This document shows, piece by piece, positions 1 through 7,511 of a DNA stretch of 23,085 nt. Within the stretch, counting starts at the first letter, position 1. Each line of letters opens with the position of its first letter. A model generated the notes under the pieces. The model was given only the letters and a program-made list of their open reading frames with translations. It searched no databases and was not told the DNA's origin. Source of the DNA: CAZVEV01 sp964625865 (lineage in GTDB: Bacteria; Planctomycetota; Phycisphaerae; SM23-33); NCBI GenBank assembly GCA_964625865.1, contig CAZVEV010000065.1, positions 1 through 23,085 of the forward strand, given 5' to 3'. A program made the translations under genes and the position numbers.

Positions 1-145
1 GGTGGCCCCTGCGTCGCTCTGCGAGCTATGCAGGGCAGGCCGGGGGTGAGGGGTTTGGGGAGCGTTCGACGTTCGCCTGATTCTCTGTGCCAGTGGCTCT
101 CAGCACCTGACCCATCCATTTGCCTCGTCTCGGGAATCTGTTGAC

Positions 146-166
146 GCCCGGGGACCATCCCCGGGC
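146..166 (-). repeat. GC-rich hairpin at the start of the leftward transcript
   Basis: GCCCGGGGA and TCCCCGGGC are perfect inverted arms around a 3-base loop. The hairpin would sit within the first 25 bases of an RNA started by the 178-206 promoter, so it could protect the 5' end or attenuate transcription. That role is inference. Confidence 0.45.
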
Positions 167-177
167 CGACTGGATAT

Positions 178-206
178 AATATACCCCCCGGGCCGGGCTA
201 CGTCAA
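178..206 (-). promoter_or_regulatory. Leftward sigma70-like promoter
   Basis: On the minus strand, TTGACG (206-201) and TATATT (183-178) are separated by exactly 17 bases. This is five of six matches to each consensus hexamer, standing out in a GC-rich background. Transcription would start near 171 and run leftwards out of the window. The first transcribed bases would form the hairpin at 146-166. What it drives is not visible here. Confidence 0.5.
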
Positions 207-578
207 GACTGTTTTTCCTTTTTCTCGAAAAAACACCTTCGTCTGGTTCAGTCATCCCACGGCGTCGAAAGCCCCGTTTTCGAGGCACCAAGACCCCACA
301 GGATGGAACCTGTGGGCGTGTGCTTCCGCGCGCATCGTGCATGATCCCAAGAGCAGAAAACCCCCGGGGGCCCTGCCCGTGGGGCATCCGCGGACGAGGA
401 ACACTCCCGATGCGGAGTCCTGCAGACAACTCTGCCAAGGGGGCGAGGCCGCCCTGTAGCCGCATGCCATACCCATAGACGCCCTCTACCCCATCGGCCG
501 CGAGATCGTCGCTCAGGCCGCGGCCTCGTGCGTGCTGGAGGGTCTGGCTGGGCGTCGGGAAACGGGCTACTGGCTACC

Positions 579-594
579 TGGCCTGAAAACTGCT
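579..594 (+). promoter_or_regulatory. Weak sigma54-like -24/-12 site
   Basis: TGGCCTGAAAACTGCT keeps the invariant GG-N10-GC spacing and 4 of 4 leading bases of TGGC, but departs from consensus at the next two positions and at the base before TGC. It lies 74 bases upstream of the start of the sigma54 activator gene, so self-activation is possible. It is much weaker than the site at 2381-2396 and may be chance. Confidence 0.2.
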
Positions 595-667
595 ATTGTC
601 CTGGTGTACGGCCGTCTTTCATTGTCATGGTCTGGTTGCGGTGCGGCCGCGTTCGGGAGGTTTCGAC

Positions 668-2179
668 ATGTATGGAACGAAAGAGCTGTCGGCAGAGACG
701 CTGGCGGCGCTGGTCGACGCGTCGGCGGCGATCAATTCGGCGGACGACCTGGACGCGACGCTGGCGGAGATCGCCAGTGCGGCCGCGGCGGTCATGAACG
801 CCGAGGCGGCCAGCGTGATCATGCTCGACAAGGCGCGGGGCAAGCAGGTGTTCCGGGCGGCGTTCGGCCAGCGGGCCGAGCGGCTGATCGGCGTGGAGTA
901 TGACGAGGCGGCGGGCATTTCCGGTCGCGTGCTGCGGACGGGCCAGCCGACGGTGGTCAACGACGTCAGCAGCGACAAGACGCACTACAAGGACATCGAC
1001 GCGATCGTGGACTTCCACACGCACAGCCTGCTGGCGGCCCCGCTGGTCCACAAGGGCCAGGCCCTCGGCGTGGTTGAGGTCCTCAACGCCAAGGGTTCGC
1101 GCCAGTTCACCGAGTACGACCGCCTGCTGGGACAGGTCTTCGCCAACCTCGCCGCCATCGCCACCGCCAACAGCCAACTCCGCGAGCGACTCCGCCGGGA
1201 CAACCGCGGGCTTACCCAGTCGCTGCGGCCGCGGGGGCAGATGATCGGCCTGAGCCCGGCGATGAAGGAGACCAAGGACCTGATCGCCCGTGTGGCGCGG
1301 TCGGCGGCGACGGTGCTGCTGCTGGGCGAGACCGGGACGGGCAAGGAGCTGGCGGCCCGCCTGATCCACGTCAACTCGAAGCGCGACAGCCGCCCGTTCA
1401 TCGCCGTCAACTGCGCCGCCCTGCCGCGGGAACTGCTCGAGAGCGAACTGTTCGGCCACGAGGCCGGGGCGTTCACGGGCGCGACCGGGCGGAAACTCGG
1501 GCGATTCGAACTGGCCGAGGGCGGAACGATCTTCCTGGACGAGGTCGCCGAGATCACGCCCGACATCCAGGTCAAGCTGCTCCGCGTGTTGCAGGAGAAG
1601 GAGATCGTGCGCGTCGGGGGGATGACGGCAATCGGGTGCGACGTGCGGGTGATCGCGGCGACCAACCGCGACCTGGTGGCCGAGATGCAGGCCGGGCGGT
1701 TCCGCGAGGACCTGTACTTCCGCCTGAACGTCTTCCCCATCTGCATGCCCCCACTTCGCGACCGCAAGGACGACCTGCCCGCGCTGGTCGAGCAGTTCCT
1801 CAAGCGGCTGGCCGACGAGATGAAGATCCCCCAGCCGACGATCTCGCCCGAGGTGCTGGCCGCCCTGACGCGCTACGACTTCCCGGGCAACATCCGCGAG
1901 CTTCAGAACATCCTCGAACGGGCCTGCCTGCTGTCGTACAGCCCCGATGCCGACGGGCCCTGCGTGCTGGCCCCGCAGCACCTGCCTCACGATCTCGTCG
2001 GGCCCGGCGGGCAGGCCGAGCCGGGGCAATCGGCCCTCGCTGCCGGGGAAAAGGCCATGGTCGCCGCGGCCCTGGCGGCCAACAACTGGAACCAGTCGAA
2101 GGCCGCCCGGTCCCTTGGCATCACGCGCGACAACATCCGCTACCGCATCCGCAAGTACGGGCTGACGCGACCCGGCTGA
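668..2179 (+). CDS. Sigma54-dependent transcriptional activator (GAF, AAA+, Fis-type HTH)
   Basis: A 503-residue enhancer-binding protein that would use ATP hydrolysis to open sigma54 RNA polymerase promoters. The N-terminal GAF sensory domain covers about residues 20-165, an arrangement seen in NifA and FhlA/NorR-type activators. The AAA+ domain has Walker A GETGTGKE (220-227), the sigma54-contact loop GAFTGA (267-272) and Walker B in GGTIFLDEV. A Fis-type helix-turn-helix ends the protein (KAARSLGITRDNIRYRIRKY). The start at 668 is chosen because GGGAGG lies seven bases upstream; a longer frame from 596 has no such site. No response-regulator receiver domain is present, so activation should come from a ligand or partner acting on the GAF domain. 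The ligand cannot be read from the sequence. The best sigma54 promoter in the window lies 200 bases downstream of its stop. Confidence 0.93.
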   Translation: MYGTKELSAETLAALVDASAAINSADDLDATLAEIASAAAAVMNAEAASVIMLDKARGKQVFRAAFGQRAERLIGVEYDEAAGISGRVLRTGQPTVVNDVSSDKTHYKDIDAIVDFHTHSLLAAPLVHKGQALGVVEVLNAKGSRQFTEYDRLLGQVFANLAAIATANSQLRERLRRDNRGLTQSLRPRGQMIGLSPAMKETKDLIARVARSAATVLLLGETGTGKELAARLIHVNSKRDSRPFIAVNCAALPRELLESELFGHEAGAFTGATGRKLGRFELAEGGTIFLDEVAEITPDIQVKLLRVLQEKEIVRVGGMTAIGCDVRVIAATNRDLVAEMQAGRFREDLYFRLNVFPICMPPLRDRKDDLPALVEQFLKRLADEMKIPQPTISPEVLAALTRYDFPGNIRELQNILERACLLSYSPDADGPCVLAPQHLPHDLVGPGGQAEPGQSALAAGEKAMVAAALAANNWNQSKAARSLGITRDNIRYRIRKYGLTRPG

Positions 2180-2286
2180 GACCCCGATGCACACCGCAGG
2201 GACGCGAGAATGGGGATTATTGCCCGTTTCGTGCGACCAACATGGGGACTCACGGCCCGGCCCGACCCACGCTTCGTCATGTCGCG

Positions 2287-2354
2287 TCGGATCACTCAGC
2301 CTGTCCGATGATGCTCATCCCTCTATGCGGCGGACCGTTATGTTATCGGACCGT
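2287..2354 (+). promoter_or_regulatory. Candidate upstream activating boxes
   Basis: Four copies of a CGGA-type box lie upstream of the sigma54 promoter: TCGGA at 2287-2291, its inverse TCCGA at 2304-2308, and CGGACCGT twice, at 2331-2338 and 2347-2354 (16-base period). They are about 53-120 bases before the predicted start at 2407, the usual range for enhancer sites of sigma54 activators. The direct repeat is plainly visible; binding by the neighbouring regulator is inference. Confidence 0.3.
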
Positions 2355-2380
2355 GGCGCACGAAAAAGGACCGCAAGCAT

Positions 2381-2396
2381 TGGCACGCGGTATGCA
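2381..2396 (+). promoter_or_regulatory. Sigma54 (-24/-12) promoter
   Basis: TGGCACGCGGTATGCA matches the consensus TGGCAC-N5-TTGC(A/T) at all but one position, with GG and GC exactly ten bases apart. With c2395 taken as -12, the start would be at about 2407. No gene begins within range before the terminator at 2492, so the product should be a short RNA. Confidence 0.65.
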
Positions 2397-2406
2397 CTAA
2401 GGAGGG

Positions 2407-2526
2407 TGGATGGCTGCTCCACTGGCAGCAAGGCGCCCTTCGCCTTGGAGACAGATGTCTGAGCGGCACTGAGGACGGCCGCGATGGCAGGCACCCCGCT
2501 CTGGAGGGAGCGGGGTGTTCTTTTCT
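2407..2526 (+). ncRNA. Predicted sigma54-dependent small RNA of about 120 bases
   Basis: The RNA is bounded by the -24/-12 promoter at 2381-2396 and the intrinsic terminator at 2492-2526. Reading it by eye gives a string of small hairpins: GCTGC/GCAGC near the 5' end, AAGGCG/CGCCTT with loop CCCTT, GCGGC/GCCGC, and then the terminator stem. The layout, an activator gene followed by a sigma54-driven small RNA, recalls LuxO with Qrr in Vibrio, but there is no sequence claim of homology. An alternative is a 20-residue frame at 2410-2472 (MAAPLAARRPSPWRQMSERH) with AAGGAGG just upstream; that ribosome site would lie at or before the predicted start and so be missing from the RNA. Targets are unknown. 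Confidence 0.45.
2492..2526 (+). terminator. Rho-independent terminator
   Basis: CACCCCGCTC and GAGCGGGGTG form a perfect 10-bp stem with a 6-base loop (TGGAGG), followed at once by TTCTTTTCT. It is the clearest intrinsic terminator in the window and ends the predicted small RNA, separating it from tgt. Confidence 0.8.
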
Positions 2527-2559
2527 GCGCGTCGCGACAGAGGCGGTCGCGATGTCGCC

Positions 2560-2642
2560 TGCCACGGGCATCCTGCCCGTGAAACCGACGGCAAACGAAC
2601 CGTTTTCGGCGCATTGGGACACGGGCAAGATGCCCGTGGCAC
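2560..2642. repeat. REP-like element pair, inverted (family A)
   Basis: The two ends (2560-2581 and 2620-2641) are inverted copies differing at one base. Each is itself a hairpin: CACGGGCA, a short loop, TGCCCGTG. The intervening 38 bases include CGACGGCAAACGAACCG. Two head-to-head palindromes with a spacer are the layout of a bacterial interspersed mosaic element. The element fills the space between the small RNA terminator and tgt and explains several meaningless open frames there. Confidence 0.6.
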
Positions 2643-2714
2643 ATGTTGCGGCCACAACGCAACCGCCTCCACGCCGCAACCGCCTCATTGAACGCGGGGC
2701 CCGCGGGCGGTACC

Positions 2715-3857
2715 ATGGCGGCCACCATGCTTTCGATGGAGATACTTGCGACCGACGGCAAGGCCCGGCGCGGGCGGATCGCGACGGCCCACGGGACTGT
2801 CGAGACCCCCGTGTTCATGCCCGTCGGCACGGCGGGCACGGTCAAGGGCGTCACGCCCGACCAGCTCCGGGCCGCCGGGGCGCAGATGATCCTCGGCAAC
2901 ACGTATCACCTCATGCTCCGCCCCGGCGCCGACGTGGTAGCCGACCTCGGCGGGCTCCATGCGATGATGGCGTGGGACTCACCCGTCCTGACCGACAGCG
3001 GCGGCTTTCAGGTCTTCTCGCTGGCCCACTTGCGGCAGATCGACGACGAGAAGGTCGTCTTCCAGTCGCACGTCGACGGGGCCACCGAGGTCCTGACGCC
3101 CGAGCGGGCCGTCGATATCCAGCACCAGCTCGGCGCCGACGTGATGATGCAACTGGACGAATGCCCGCCCGGCCAGGCCCCGCGAGAGACCGTCGCCGCC
3201 GCCGTCGACCGCAGCGCCGCCTGGGCCGCCCGCTGCAAAGACGCCTGGCAGGCCCGCCGGTGCATCTCGGCCCAGGGCCATGACCAGGCGCTGTTCGGCA
3301 TCCAGCAGGGCGGCGTGTTTCCGGACCTGCGCGACGCGTCGGCCCGGCGCCTGGTGGAACTGGACCTGCCCGGCTATGCCGTCGGCGGACTCAGCGTCGG
3401 CGAGGGCCACCACGCGATGGTCGACGTCCTGGACGCCGTCGACGCCCAGTTCCCCGCCGACCGCCCGCGATACCTCATGGGCGTCGGCGAGCCGCGCGAC
3501 ATCCTCGCCGCCGTCGGGCGCGGCATCGACATGTTCGATTGCGTCATCCCCACGCGAAACGCCCGCAACACGCAGGCCTTCACCTGGACCGGGCGCCTGC
3601 GACTCAAGAACGCCCGGTGGACGCGCGACCCGGCCCCCATCGATGAAAACTGCTCCTGCTTCACCTGCCGGAACTTTTCCCGCGGGACGATCCGCCACCT
3701 GTTCCAAGCGTCCGAGATGCTCGGCCCGACGCTGGTGACGATCCACAACCTCCACTTCTTCTCCGACGTCCTCGCCGCGATCCGCCAGGCCATCCAGGAC
3801 GGCCAACTCGCCGAACGCTCCGCCGAGTGGCTCACCCAGATGTACCCCCAGCCGTGA
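2715..3857 (+). CDS. tgt: Queuine/7-deazaguanine tRNA-guanine transglycosylase
   Basis: A 380-residue enzyme, the normal bacterial length, that swaps guanine 34 of GUN-anticodon tRNAs for the queuosine precursor preQ1. It shows the N-terminal family signature (TPVFMPVGTAGTVKG), the substrate-binding Asp94 in DSGGFQVFSL, the nucleophilic Asp275 in FDCVIPTRNARN, and the C-terminal zinc site Cys313, Cys315, Cys318 and His344. Three in-frame ATG codons lie at 2715, 2727 and 2736; none has a strong ribosome site, so the exact start is uncertain and the proteins would differ by at most seven residues. It stands alone: no queA, queuosine-synthesis gene or yajC/secD neighbour is in the window. The 3' end faces the sulfatase gene. 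Confidence 0.96.
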   Translation: MAATMLSMEILATDGKARRGRIATAHGTVETPVFMPVGTAGTVKGVTPDQLRAAGAQMILGNTYHLMLRPGADVVADLGGLHAMMAWDSPVLTDSGGFQVFSLAHLRQIDDEKVVFQSHVDGATEVLTPERAVDIQHQLGADVMMQLDECPPGQAPRETVAAAVDRSAAWAARCKDAWQARRCISAQGHDQALFGIQQGGVFPDLRDASARRLVELDLPGYAVGGLSVGEGHHAMVDVLDAVDAQFPADRPRYLMGVGEPRDILAAVGRGIDMFDCVIPTRNARNTQAFTWTGRLRLKNARWTRDPAPIDENCSCFTCRNFSRGTIRHLFQASEMLGPTLVTIHNLHFFSDVLAAIRQAIQDGQLAERSAEWLTQMYPQP

Positions 3858-3936
3858 CCGGCTCGCCCTGGCTAGCTCGCTCATCCCGCGAAGTGATTCT
3901 GCGGACCCGTCCCCTTTGTGCGAAACCGCAAGCGGG

Positions 3937-5472
3937 TTAGGCTCCGGCGATGCGGGGCATTCGCATGGGTTCGCAGGTCAGTGTCGCCTGGAGGAACTCG
4001 TGCATCATCTCGCTCTTGATCGCCGCGGCGGCCGGCTCGTTCCACAGGTTGCGGACCTCGCCGGGATCTTCGACCAGGTCGAACAGCTCACCCGCCTGGC
4101 CGGTGCGATAGACGGTGATCTTGTACCGCCGGTTGACGTACGTTCGCATGTGGCAGCGCTGCGTGCCGTGGTGGTTCTCTGTGATCGACCATGCCCGCGC
4201 CGCGGCGCCGCCGGACCAGGTCTCGAACTGGTTGACGCCCGTCATCGCGGGCGGAATCTCCAGCCCTGCGGCGGCAAGGAACGTCGGGGTAAGGTCCACG
4301 AGGTTCTGGATGGCGTCGGAGGTCTGTCCGGCTGGCACGCGGCCGGGGTAGCGCACGATGAAGGGCACGCGGATGAGGTCCTCGTACATGTGGATGGCCT
4401 TTGCGGTCAGGCCGTGCTGGCCCAGGAAGTGGCCGTGGTCCGTGCTGAACACGACGATCGTGTTGTCGGCCTGCCCCAGGCGGTCCAGCGTGTCGAGAAT
4501 TCGCCCGATCTGGCTGTCCATGAAGCTGACCATGCCGTAGTAGCAGGCGATGTCCTTCTTCAACTCCTGGCGGTCGCGCAGGTGCGAGTGGGCGCCGTGG
4601 AGCCACTTGTCCGGCGCGAACAGCCCCGCCACGTCGCCGTCGGCCTGCTGCGTCATCGCGAAGTGCGGCGGATTGGCCTCGTGTTCGCCCGGCGTCAGTT
4701 CGCCGGGGACCATGTCGGCCGGGTCGTACATGCTCGCCCACGGCTCGGAGACGATGTAGGGCGGGTGCGGGTCGTGGAAGCTTGACCAGATGAAGAAGGG
4801 CTTGTCCTGGTCGGCAGCCGCCTCGATCTGCGCGATCGTGCGCTCGCCGGTCCATCGCGTGTAATGGAACTCCTCGGGCAGGTCCCACCGTCGGGCGTCG
4901 GCATCGTAGTAGCGTTGTCGCTCCGGCTTGCCCTGCACGGGCGGCCAGACCTGGAAGTAGTCCTGCCAGTCGGCCAGGCCCTTTTCTTCCATCCAGATGC
5001 CGTAATGCTGGCCGCTGTGCGATTCGTCCCCGTGGTTGCGGGCCAGTTCGACACGGTCAAACCCGTACCACGGCCCGTCGAACGTCCGCCAGAAGTCCAG
5101 GTTCCGCAGGGTGGGCTGGCATTCGAGGGATTCGGCGCCCGGCTGGGTGGCCAGCGGCTGGAAATGGGCCTTGCCTACCAGAGCGGTGAAGTAGCCAGCC
5201 CGGCCGAGCATCTCCCCGACGGTGGGCACGTCCTCGAAGAGCTTGGTCCCGAGGCTCCACGCGCCGTGCTGCGACGGGTACATGCCCGTGATCATGCTCG
5301 CCCGCGTGGGTGTGCAGGTGGGGTTGGGGCAGTAGGCGCGATCGAATCGCACGCCCTGGTGACAGAGGCGATCGAGGGCCGGCGTCTGAATGCGATCGTT
5401 GACGCTGCCCAGCGTGCCGGCGTGCTGCTGGTCGGACGTGATCAGCAGGATGTTCGGCCTGGTGTCGGACAT
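3937..5472 (-). CDS. Sulfatase (type I, formylglycine-dependent)
   Basis: A 511-residue hydrolase of the arylsulfatase/alkaline phosphatase superfamily that removes sulfate esters. The activation motif Cys53-Thr-Pro-Thr-Arg57 lies in CPNPTCTPTRASMITG, so Cys53 should be converted to formylglycine. Calcium-binding acidic residues are visible in ILLITSDQQ near the N terminus and in FSTDHGHFLGQHG. The start at 5472 (MSDTRPN) is chosen because AGGAG lies just upstream; a longer frame to 5547 has no better site. No signal peptide is evident from this start, which would make it cytoplasmic unless a longer start is used. No sulfatase-maturing enzyme is in the window. The natural substrate, a sulfated glycan or a small sulfate ester such as choline sulfate, cannot be told from this sequence. 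Confidence 0.93.
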   Translation of the reverse strand: MSDTRPNILLITSDQQHAGTLGSVNDRIQTPALDRLCHQGVRFDRAYCPNPTCTPTRASMITGMYPSQHGAWSLGTKLFEDVPTVGEMLGRAGYFTALVGKAHFQPLATQPGAESLECQPTLRNLDFWRTFDGPWYGFDRVELARNHGDESHSGQHYGIWMEEKGLADWQDYFQVWPPVQGKPERQRYYDADARRWDLPEEFHYTRWTGERTIAQIEAAADQDKPFFIWSSFHDPHPPYIVSEPWASMYDPADMVPGELTPGEHEANPPHFAMTQQADGDVAGLFAPDKWLHGAHSHLRDRQELKKDIACYYGMVSFMDSQIGRILDTLDRLGQADNTIVVFSTDHGHFLGQHGLTAKAIHMYEDLIRVPFIVRYPGRVPAGQTSDAIQNLVDLTPTFLAAAGLEIPPAMTGVNQFETWSGGAAARAWSITENHHGTQRCHMRTYVNRRYKITVYRTGQAGELFDLVEDPGEVRNLWNEPAAAAIKSEMMHEFLQATLTCEPMRMPRIAGA

Positions 5473-5521
5473 CGGCGGCTCCTGCTGCCCGCGGCGAGGG
5501 ACAGACCGTGCGTGAAGAAAC

Positions 5522-5564
5522 ACGGGGCGGCCAGACAACATCTCCATGCCGTCTGCCGCCCCGT
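5522..5564 (-). terminator. Terminator hairpin after the RRM gene
   Basis: ACGGGGCGGC plus AGAC (5522-5536, one bulged C) pairs with GTCT plus GCCGCCCCGT (5551-5564), a 14-bp GC-rich stem. Read on the minus strand, the stem is followed by a T-rich run (TGTTTCTTC). It would end the RRM transcript before the sulfatase gene, which begins 50 bases further on. Confidence 0.6.
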
Positions 5565-5592
5565 CGCGTACTGTTGACCGAATCGTCGCGAG

Positions 5593-5841
5593 TTAGTCGC
5601 GCGAGCGGGCCTTGTTGACCACGAGTGACCGACCGTCCATGTCGGTGCCGTTCATGGCCTCGATGGCCGCCTCGCCCTCAGCATCATTCGGCATCTCGAC
5701 GAAGCCGAATCCGCGCGAGCGTCCGGTTTCGCGGTCACTGATGACCACCGCACGCTCTACCGCGCCATGGGCGCGAAACGCATCGGCCAACGAATCGTCG
5801 GTGGTGCTATAAGGAAGGTTACCTACATAAATATTGATCAT
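5593..5841 (-). CDS. RRM-type RNA-binding protein
   Basis: An 82-residue protein consisting of a single RNA recognition motif, the kind found in cyanobacterial Rbp proteins and common in planctomycetes. RNP2 is IYVGNLPY (residues 4-11) and RNP1 is RGFGFVEM (about 43-50), with both aromatic RNA-stacking positions present. There is nothing after the fold except a short basic end (KARSRD), so no Gly-rich tail. GGGAG about eight bases upstream supports the start. A perfect -35 box upstream predicts a leader of about 100 bases. Cyanobacterial relatives are often cold-induced, and a long leader would fit such control, but this is inference. It binds single-stranded RNA; the targets are unknown. Confidence 0.95.
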   Translation of the reverse strand: MINIYVGNLPYSTTDDSLADAFRAHGAVERAVVISDRETGRSRGFGFVEMPNDAEGEAAIEAMNGTDMDGRSLVVNKARSRD

Positions 5842-5950
5842 CTCATCGACTCCCGGCAGCGATCCGAATCGACGCCGAAACGCACATTACAACCCGACCG
5901 CTACAAACCAGACAAAGCAAGCCGCGCACCGCGCGCAACTGTTGTCGATA

Positions 5951-5979
5951 TGAATAGCTGCGCCCGCAAGAGATGTCAA
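5951..5979 (-). promoter_or_regulatory. Promoter of the RRM gene
   Basis: On the minus strand TTGACA (5979-5974) is a perfect -35 box, followed after 17 bases by TATTCA (5956-5951), a poor -10. The start would be near 5944, giving an untranslated leader of about 100 bases before the RRM start at 5841. Confidence 0.4.
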
Positions 5980-6070
5980 AAGAAATCTTCCACGGTTCGC
6001 GCGAAGATCGCCAGTCGCAACGCGATCCGAAATCGGGTAGGCTCGGGCGGTCATTTGCAGGGACAGGACC

Positions 6071-6907
6071 ATGATACCCGGACGTCAAAGCGCTGACAGT
6101 GTACTGCGGATTGCGGCCGTGCTGGTCGTGACGGTGGGGGGGTGTGCGACCGTGCGGGCCCCGGCGCCGCCCGTCGGGCCGCACTTCAGCGTGATGAGCT
6201 ACAACGTCAACTGGGGCATGCCGCGCCCGGACCTCGCCGTGCGCGCCATCGCAGAGGCCGACCCCGACGTGGTCTGCCTCCAGGAGACCACGCCGGACTG
6301 GCAGCGCGTGCTCGTGGCGTCACTGGGCGGTCGCTACCCGCACGCGGAGTTCCACCATTACGGCGGGGCCGGCGGGATGGCCGTCCTGTCCAAGCTGCCC
6401 TTCAAGACCCGCGCCTACGTGGCCCCGCAGGCCGGATGGTTCCCCGCGTGGATCGTGACCGTTCGCACGCCGCTGGGGCCCGTGCAGGTCTGCTCGCTGC
6501 ACCTGCGCCCGCCGCTGTCGGACCGCGGGAGCGTCTCGGCGTCTGCGTACTTCGATACCAAGGCCATCCGCTGTCGCGAGGTGCAGGCCGCCTGGGAGCA
6601 CCTGGACCCGGCCGCCCCCGCGGTTATCGTGGGCGACTTCAACGAGGACGACGACGGGCGGGCGGTGACCTGGCTGACGGACAAGGGCTTCACCAACGCG
6701 GTGGCCCAGTTCGACAAGCGAAGCAGCACGTGGCGGTGGCGATGGGGGCTGATCACGCTTCGCAATCGCTACGATCACATCCTGCACTCGCGGGGTCTGC
6801 GGGCGGCCTCGGCGCGGGTCATCCAGGAAGGCGCATCGGATCACTACCCGGTGATGGCCGTGATCGACGCGGCGCCGACCGGCCGGTTACCAGAGGCCGG
6901 GCACTAG
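6071..6907 (+). CDS. Lipoprotein of the endonuclease/exonuclease/phosphatase family
   Basis: A 278-residue metal-dependent phosphodiesterase-fold protein. The N terminus carries a lipoprotein signal ending at Cys25 (VTVGGC), so the mature protein should be tethered to a membrane outside the cytoplasm. The catalytic set of the family is complete in order: Asn in MSYNVNWG, Glu in CLQETTP, His in SLHLRPP, Asp and Asn in VGDFNEDD, Asp in RYDHIL, and the closing Ser-Asp-His in ASDHYPV. Members cleave DNA, RNA, inositol phosphates or sphingomyelin; an extracytoplasmic lipoprotein points to a scavenging nuclease or phosphodiesterase, but the substrate is not readable. Its last 21 bases overlap the end of the convergent gene at 6887-7486. 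Confidence 0.88.
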   Translation: MIPGRQSADSVLRIAAVLVVTVGGCATVRAPAPPVGPHFSVMSYNVNWGMPRPDLAVRAIAEADPDVVCLQETTPDWQRVLVASLGGRYPHAEFHHYGGAGGMAVLSKLPFKTRAYVAPQAGWFPAWIVTVRTPLGPVQVCSLHLRPPLSDRGSVSASAYFDTKAIRCREVQAAWEHLDPAAPAVIVGDFNEDDDGRAVTWLTDKGFTNAVAQFDKRSSTWRWRWGLITLRNRYDHILHSRGLRAASARVIQEGASDHYPVMAVIDAAPTGRLPEAGH

Positions 6908-7486
6908 CCGCCAGCGGACGCGCCGCGCGTACGCCTGGTAATCGGGCGAGGTGGCCAGCACGCGTTCCTCGGCACCGATGCGAAAGACCACTGCCGCTAC
7001 CGCAGCCGCCGCAGGCCAGAAGTCCATCACCGCCGGGGCCGGGCTCGCCAGGCAGCAGGCGGTGATCATGGCCATCTCGCCCAGGTAAGCCGGATGGCGC
7101 ACCAGGGCGTAAGGCCCGCCGCGGACGATACCCCGCACGGCCGGCAGGATAGCGAAACTCCGCCCCAGCGAAAGGAACGCCGTCACCGCCACCACGCCGC
7201 CGGCAACGAAGACCACGTTCGCATGCACGGGCCACAGGTGCGGCGGCGGGGCGAGTTTCAGCGCCGTTCCCGCCACGAGCAGGCTGGGCAGGGCCAGCGC
7301 GATGGCCCCGGGCGACCCATGACGCATCACGGGTGATCGCAAGAGAAGCAGAACCCCCACGCACGCGTTGAGAACGGTGATGGTTATCCGGGCGGATGTC
7401 AGACGGTCCTGGCCGGCCGTCGCCATGCCGAGAACACCCCAACTCAAGACCGACAGCCCGATGAGGATGTTGGCCCAGCGCTCCAT
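6887..7486 (-). CDS. Isoprenylcysteine carboxyl methyltransferase-like membrane protein
   Basis: About 199 residues with four to five hydrophobic segments. The C-terminal part has the signature of the ICMT/PEMT-like membrane methyltransferases: GPYALVRHPAYLGEM, then a hydrophobic hairpin, then RIGAEERVLATSPDYQAYARRV, which forms the S-adenosylmethionine pocket at the membrane face. Bacterial members of this family rarely have a known substrate, and prenylated proteins are not expected here, so the name describes the fold only. The start at 7486 (MERWANIL) begins just before the first membrane segment; no clear ribosome site is present and a longer TTG start at 7537 would overlap the neighbouring miniprotein gene. 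Both miniprotein genes lie directly upstream on the same strand. Confidence 0.75.
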   Translation of the reverse strand: MERWANILIGLSVLSWGVLGMATAGQDRLTSARITITVLNACVGVLLLLRSPVMRHGSPGAIALALPSLLVAGTALKLAPPPHLWPVHANVVFVAGGVVAVTAFLSLGRSFAILPAVRGIVRGGPYALVRHPAYLGEMAMITACCLASPAPAVMDFWPAAAAVAAVVFRIGAEERVLATSPDYQAYARRVRWRLVPGLW

Positions 7487-7511
7487 CGCCGTCGCCCGAG
7501 GGCGCGACGGG

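Larger units (their letters stand above)
1..667. other. Gene-poor leading region
   Basis: I see no convincing gene in this stretch. The open frames on the minus strand between 100 and 476 lack a good ribosome site and resemble no family I know. What can be seen are three things: a leftward sigma70-like promoter at 178-206, a GC-rich hairpin at 146-166, and a perfect 8-bp hairpin at 295-316 (CCCACAGG, loop ATGGAA, CCTGTGGG). A minus-strand frame starting at 119 stays open to the window edge and might be the start of a gene lying to the left, but 39 codons are too few to judge. Confidence 0.5.

Noticed and set aside
100..476. Minus-strand frames in the left region
   Set aside because: No ribosome site, no recognisable domain, and one runs across the promoter and hairpin at 146-206.
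593..2194. Long open frame opposite the sigma54 activator
   Set aside because: It mirrors a gene with all family motifs; the Val/Asp/Arg/Leu-rich translation is typical of antisense frames in GC-rich DNA. The same holds for the long frames opposite the genes at 3937, 9225, 16152 and 19235.
2410..2472. 20-residue frame with AAGGAGG in front
   Set aside because: The ribosome site falls at or upstream of the predicted transcription start, and the codons are not conserved against anything visible; kept only as an alternative reading of the small RNA.
2637..2651. TGGCACATGTTGCG as another sigma54 promoter before tgt
   Set aside because: GG and GC are eight bases apart instead of ten, which sigma54 does not tolerate; the TGGCAC is just the end of the REP hairpin.
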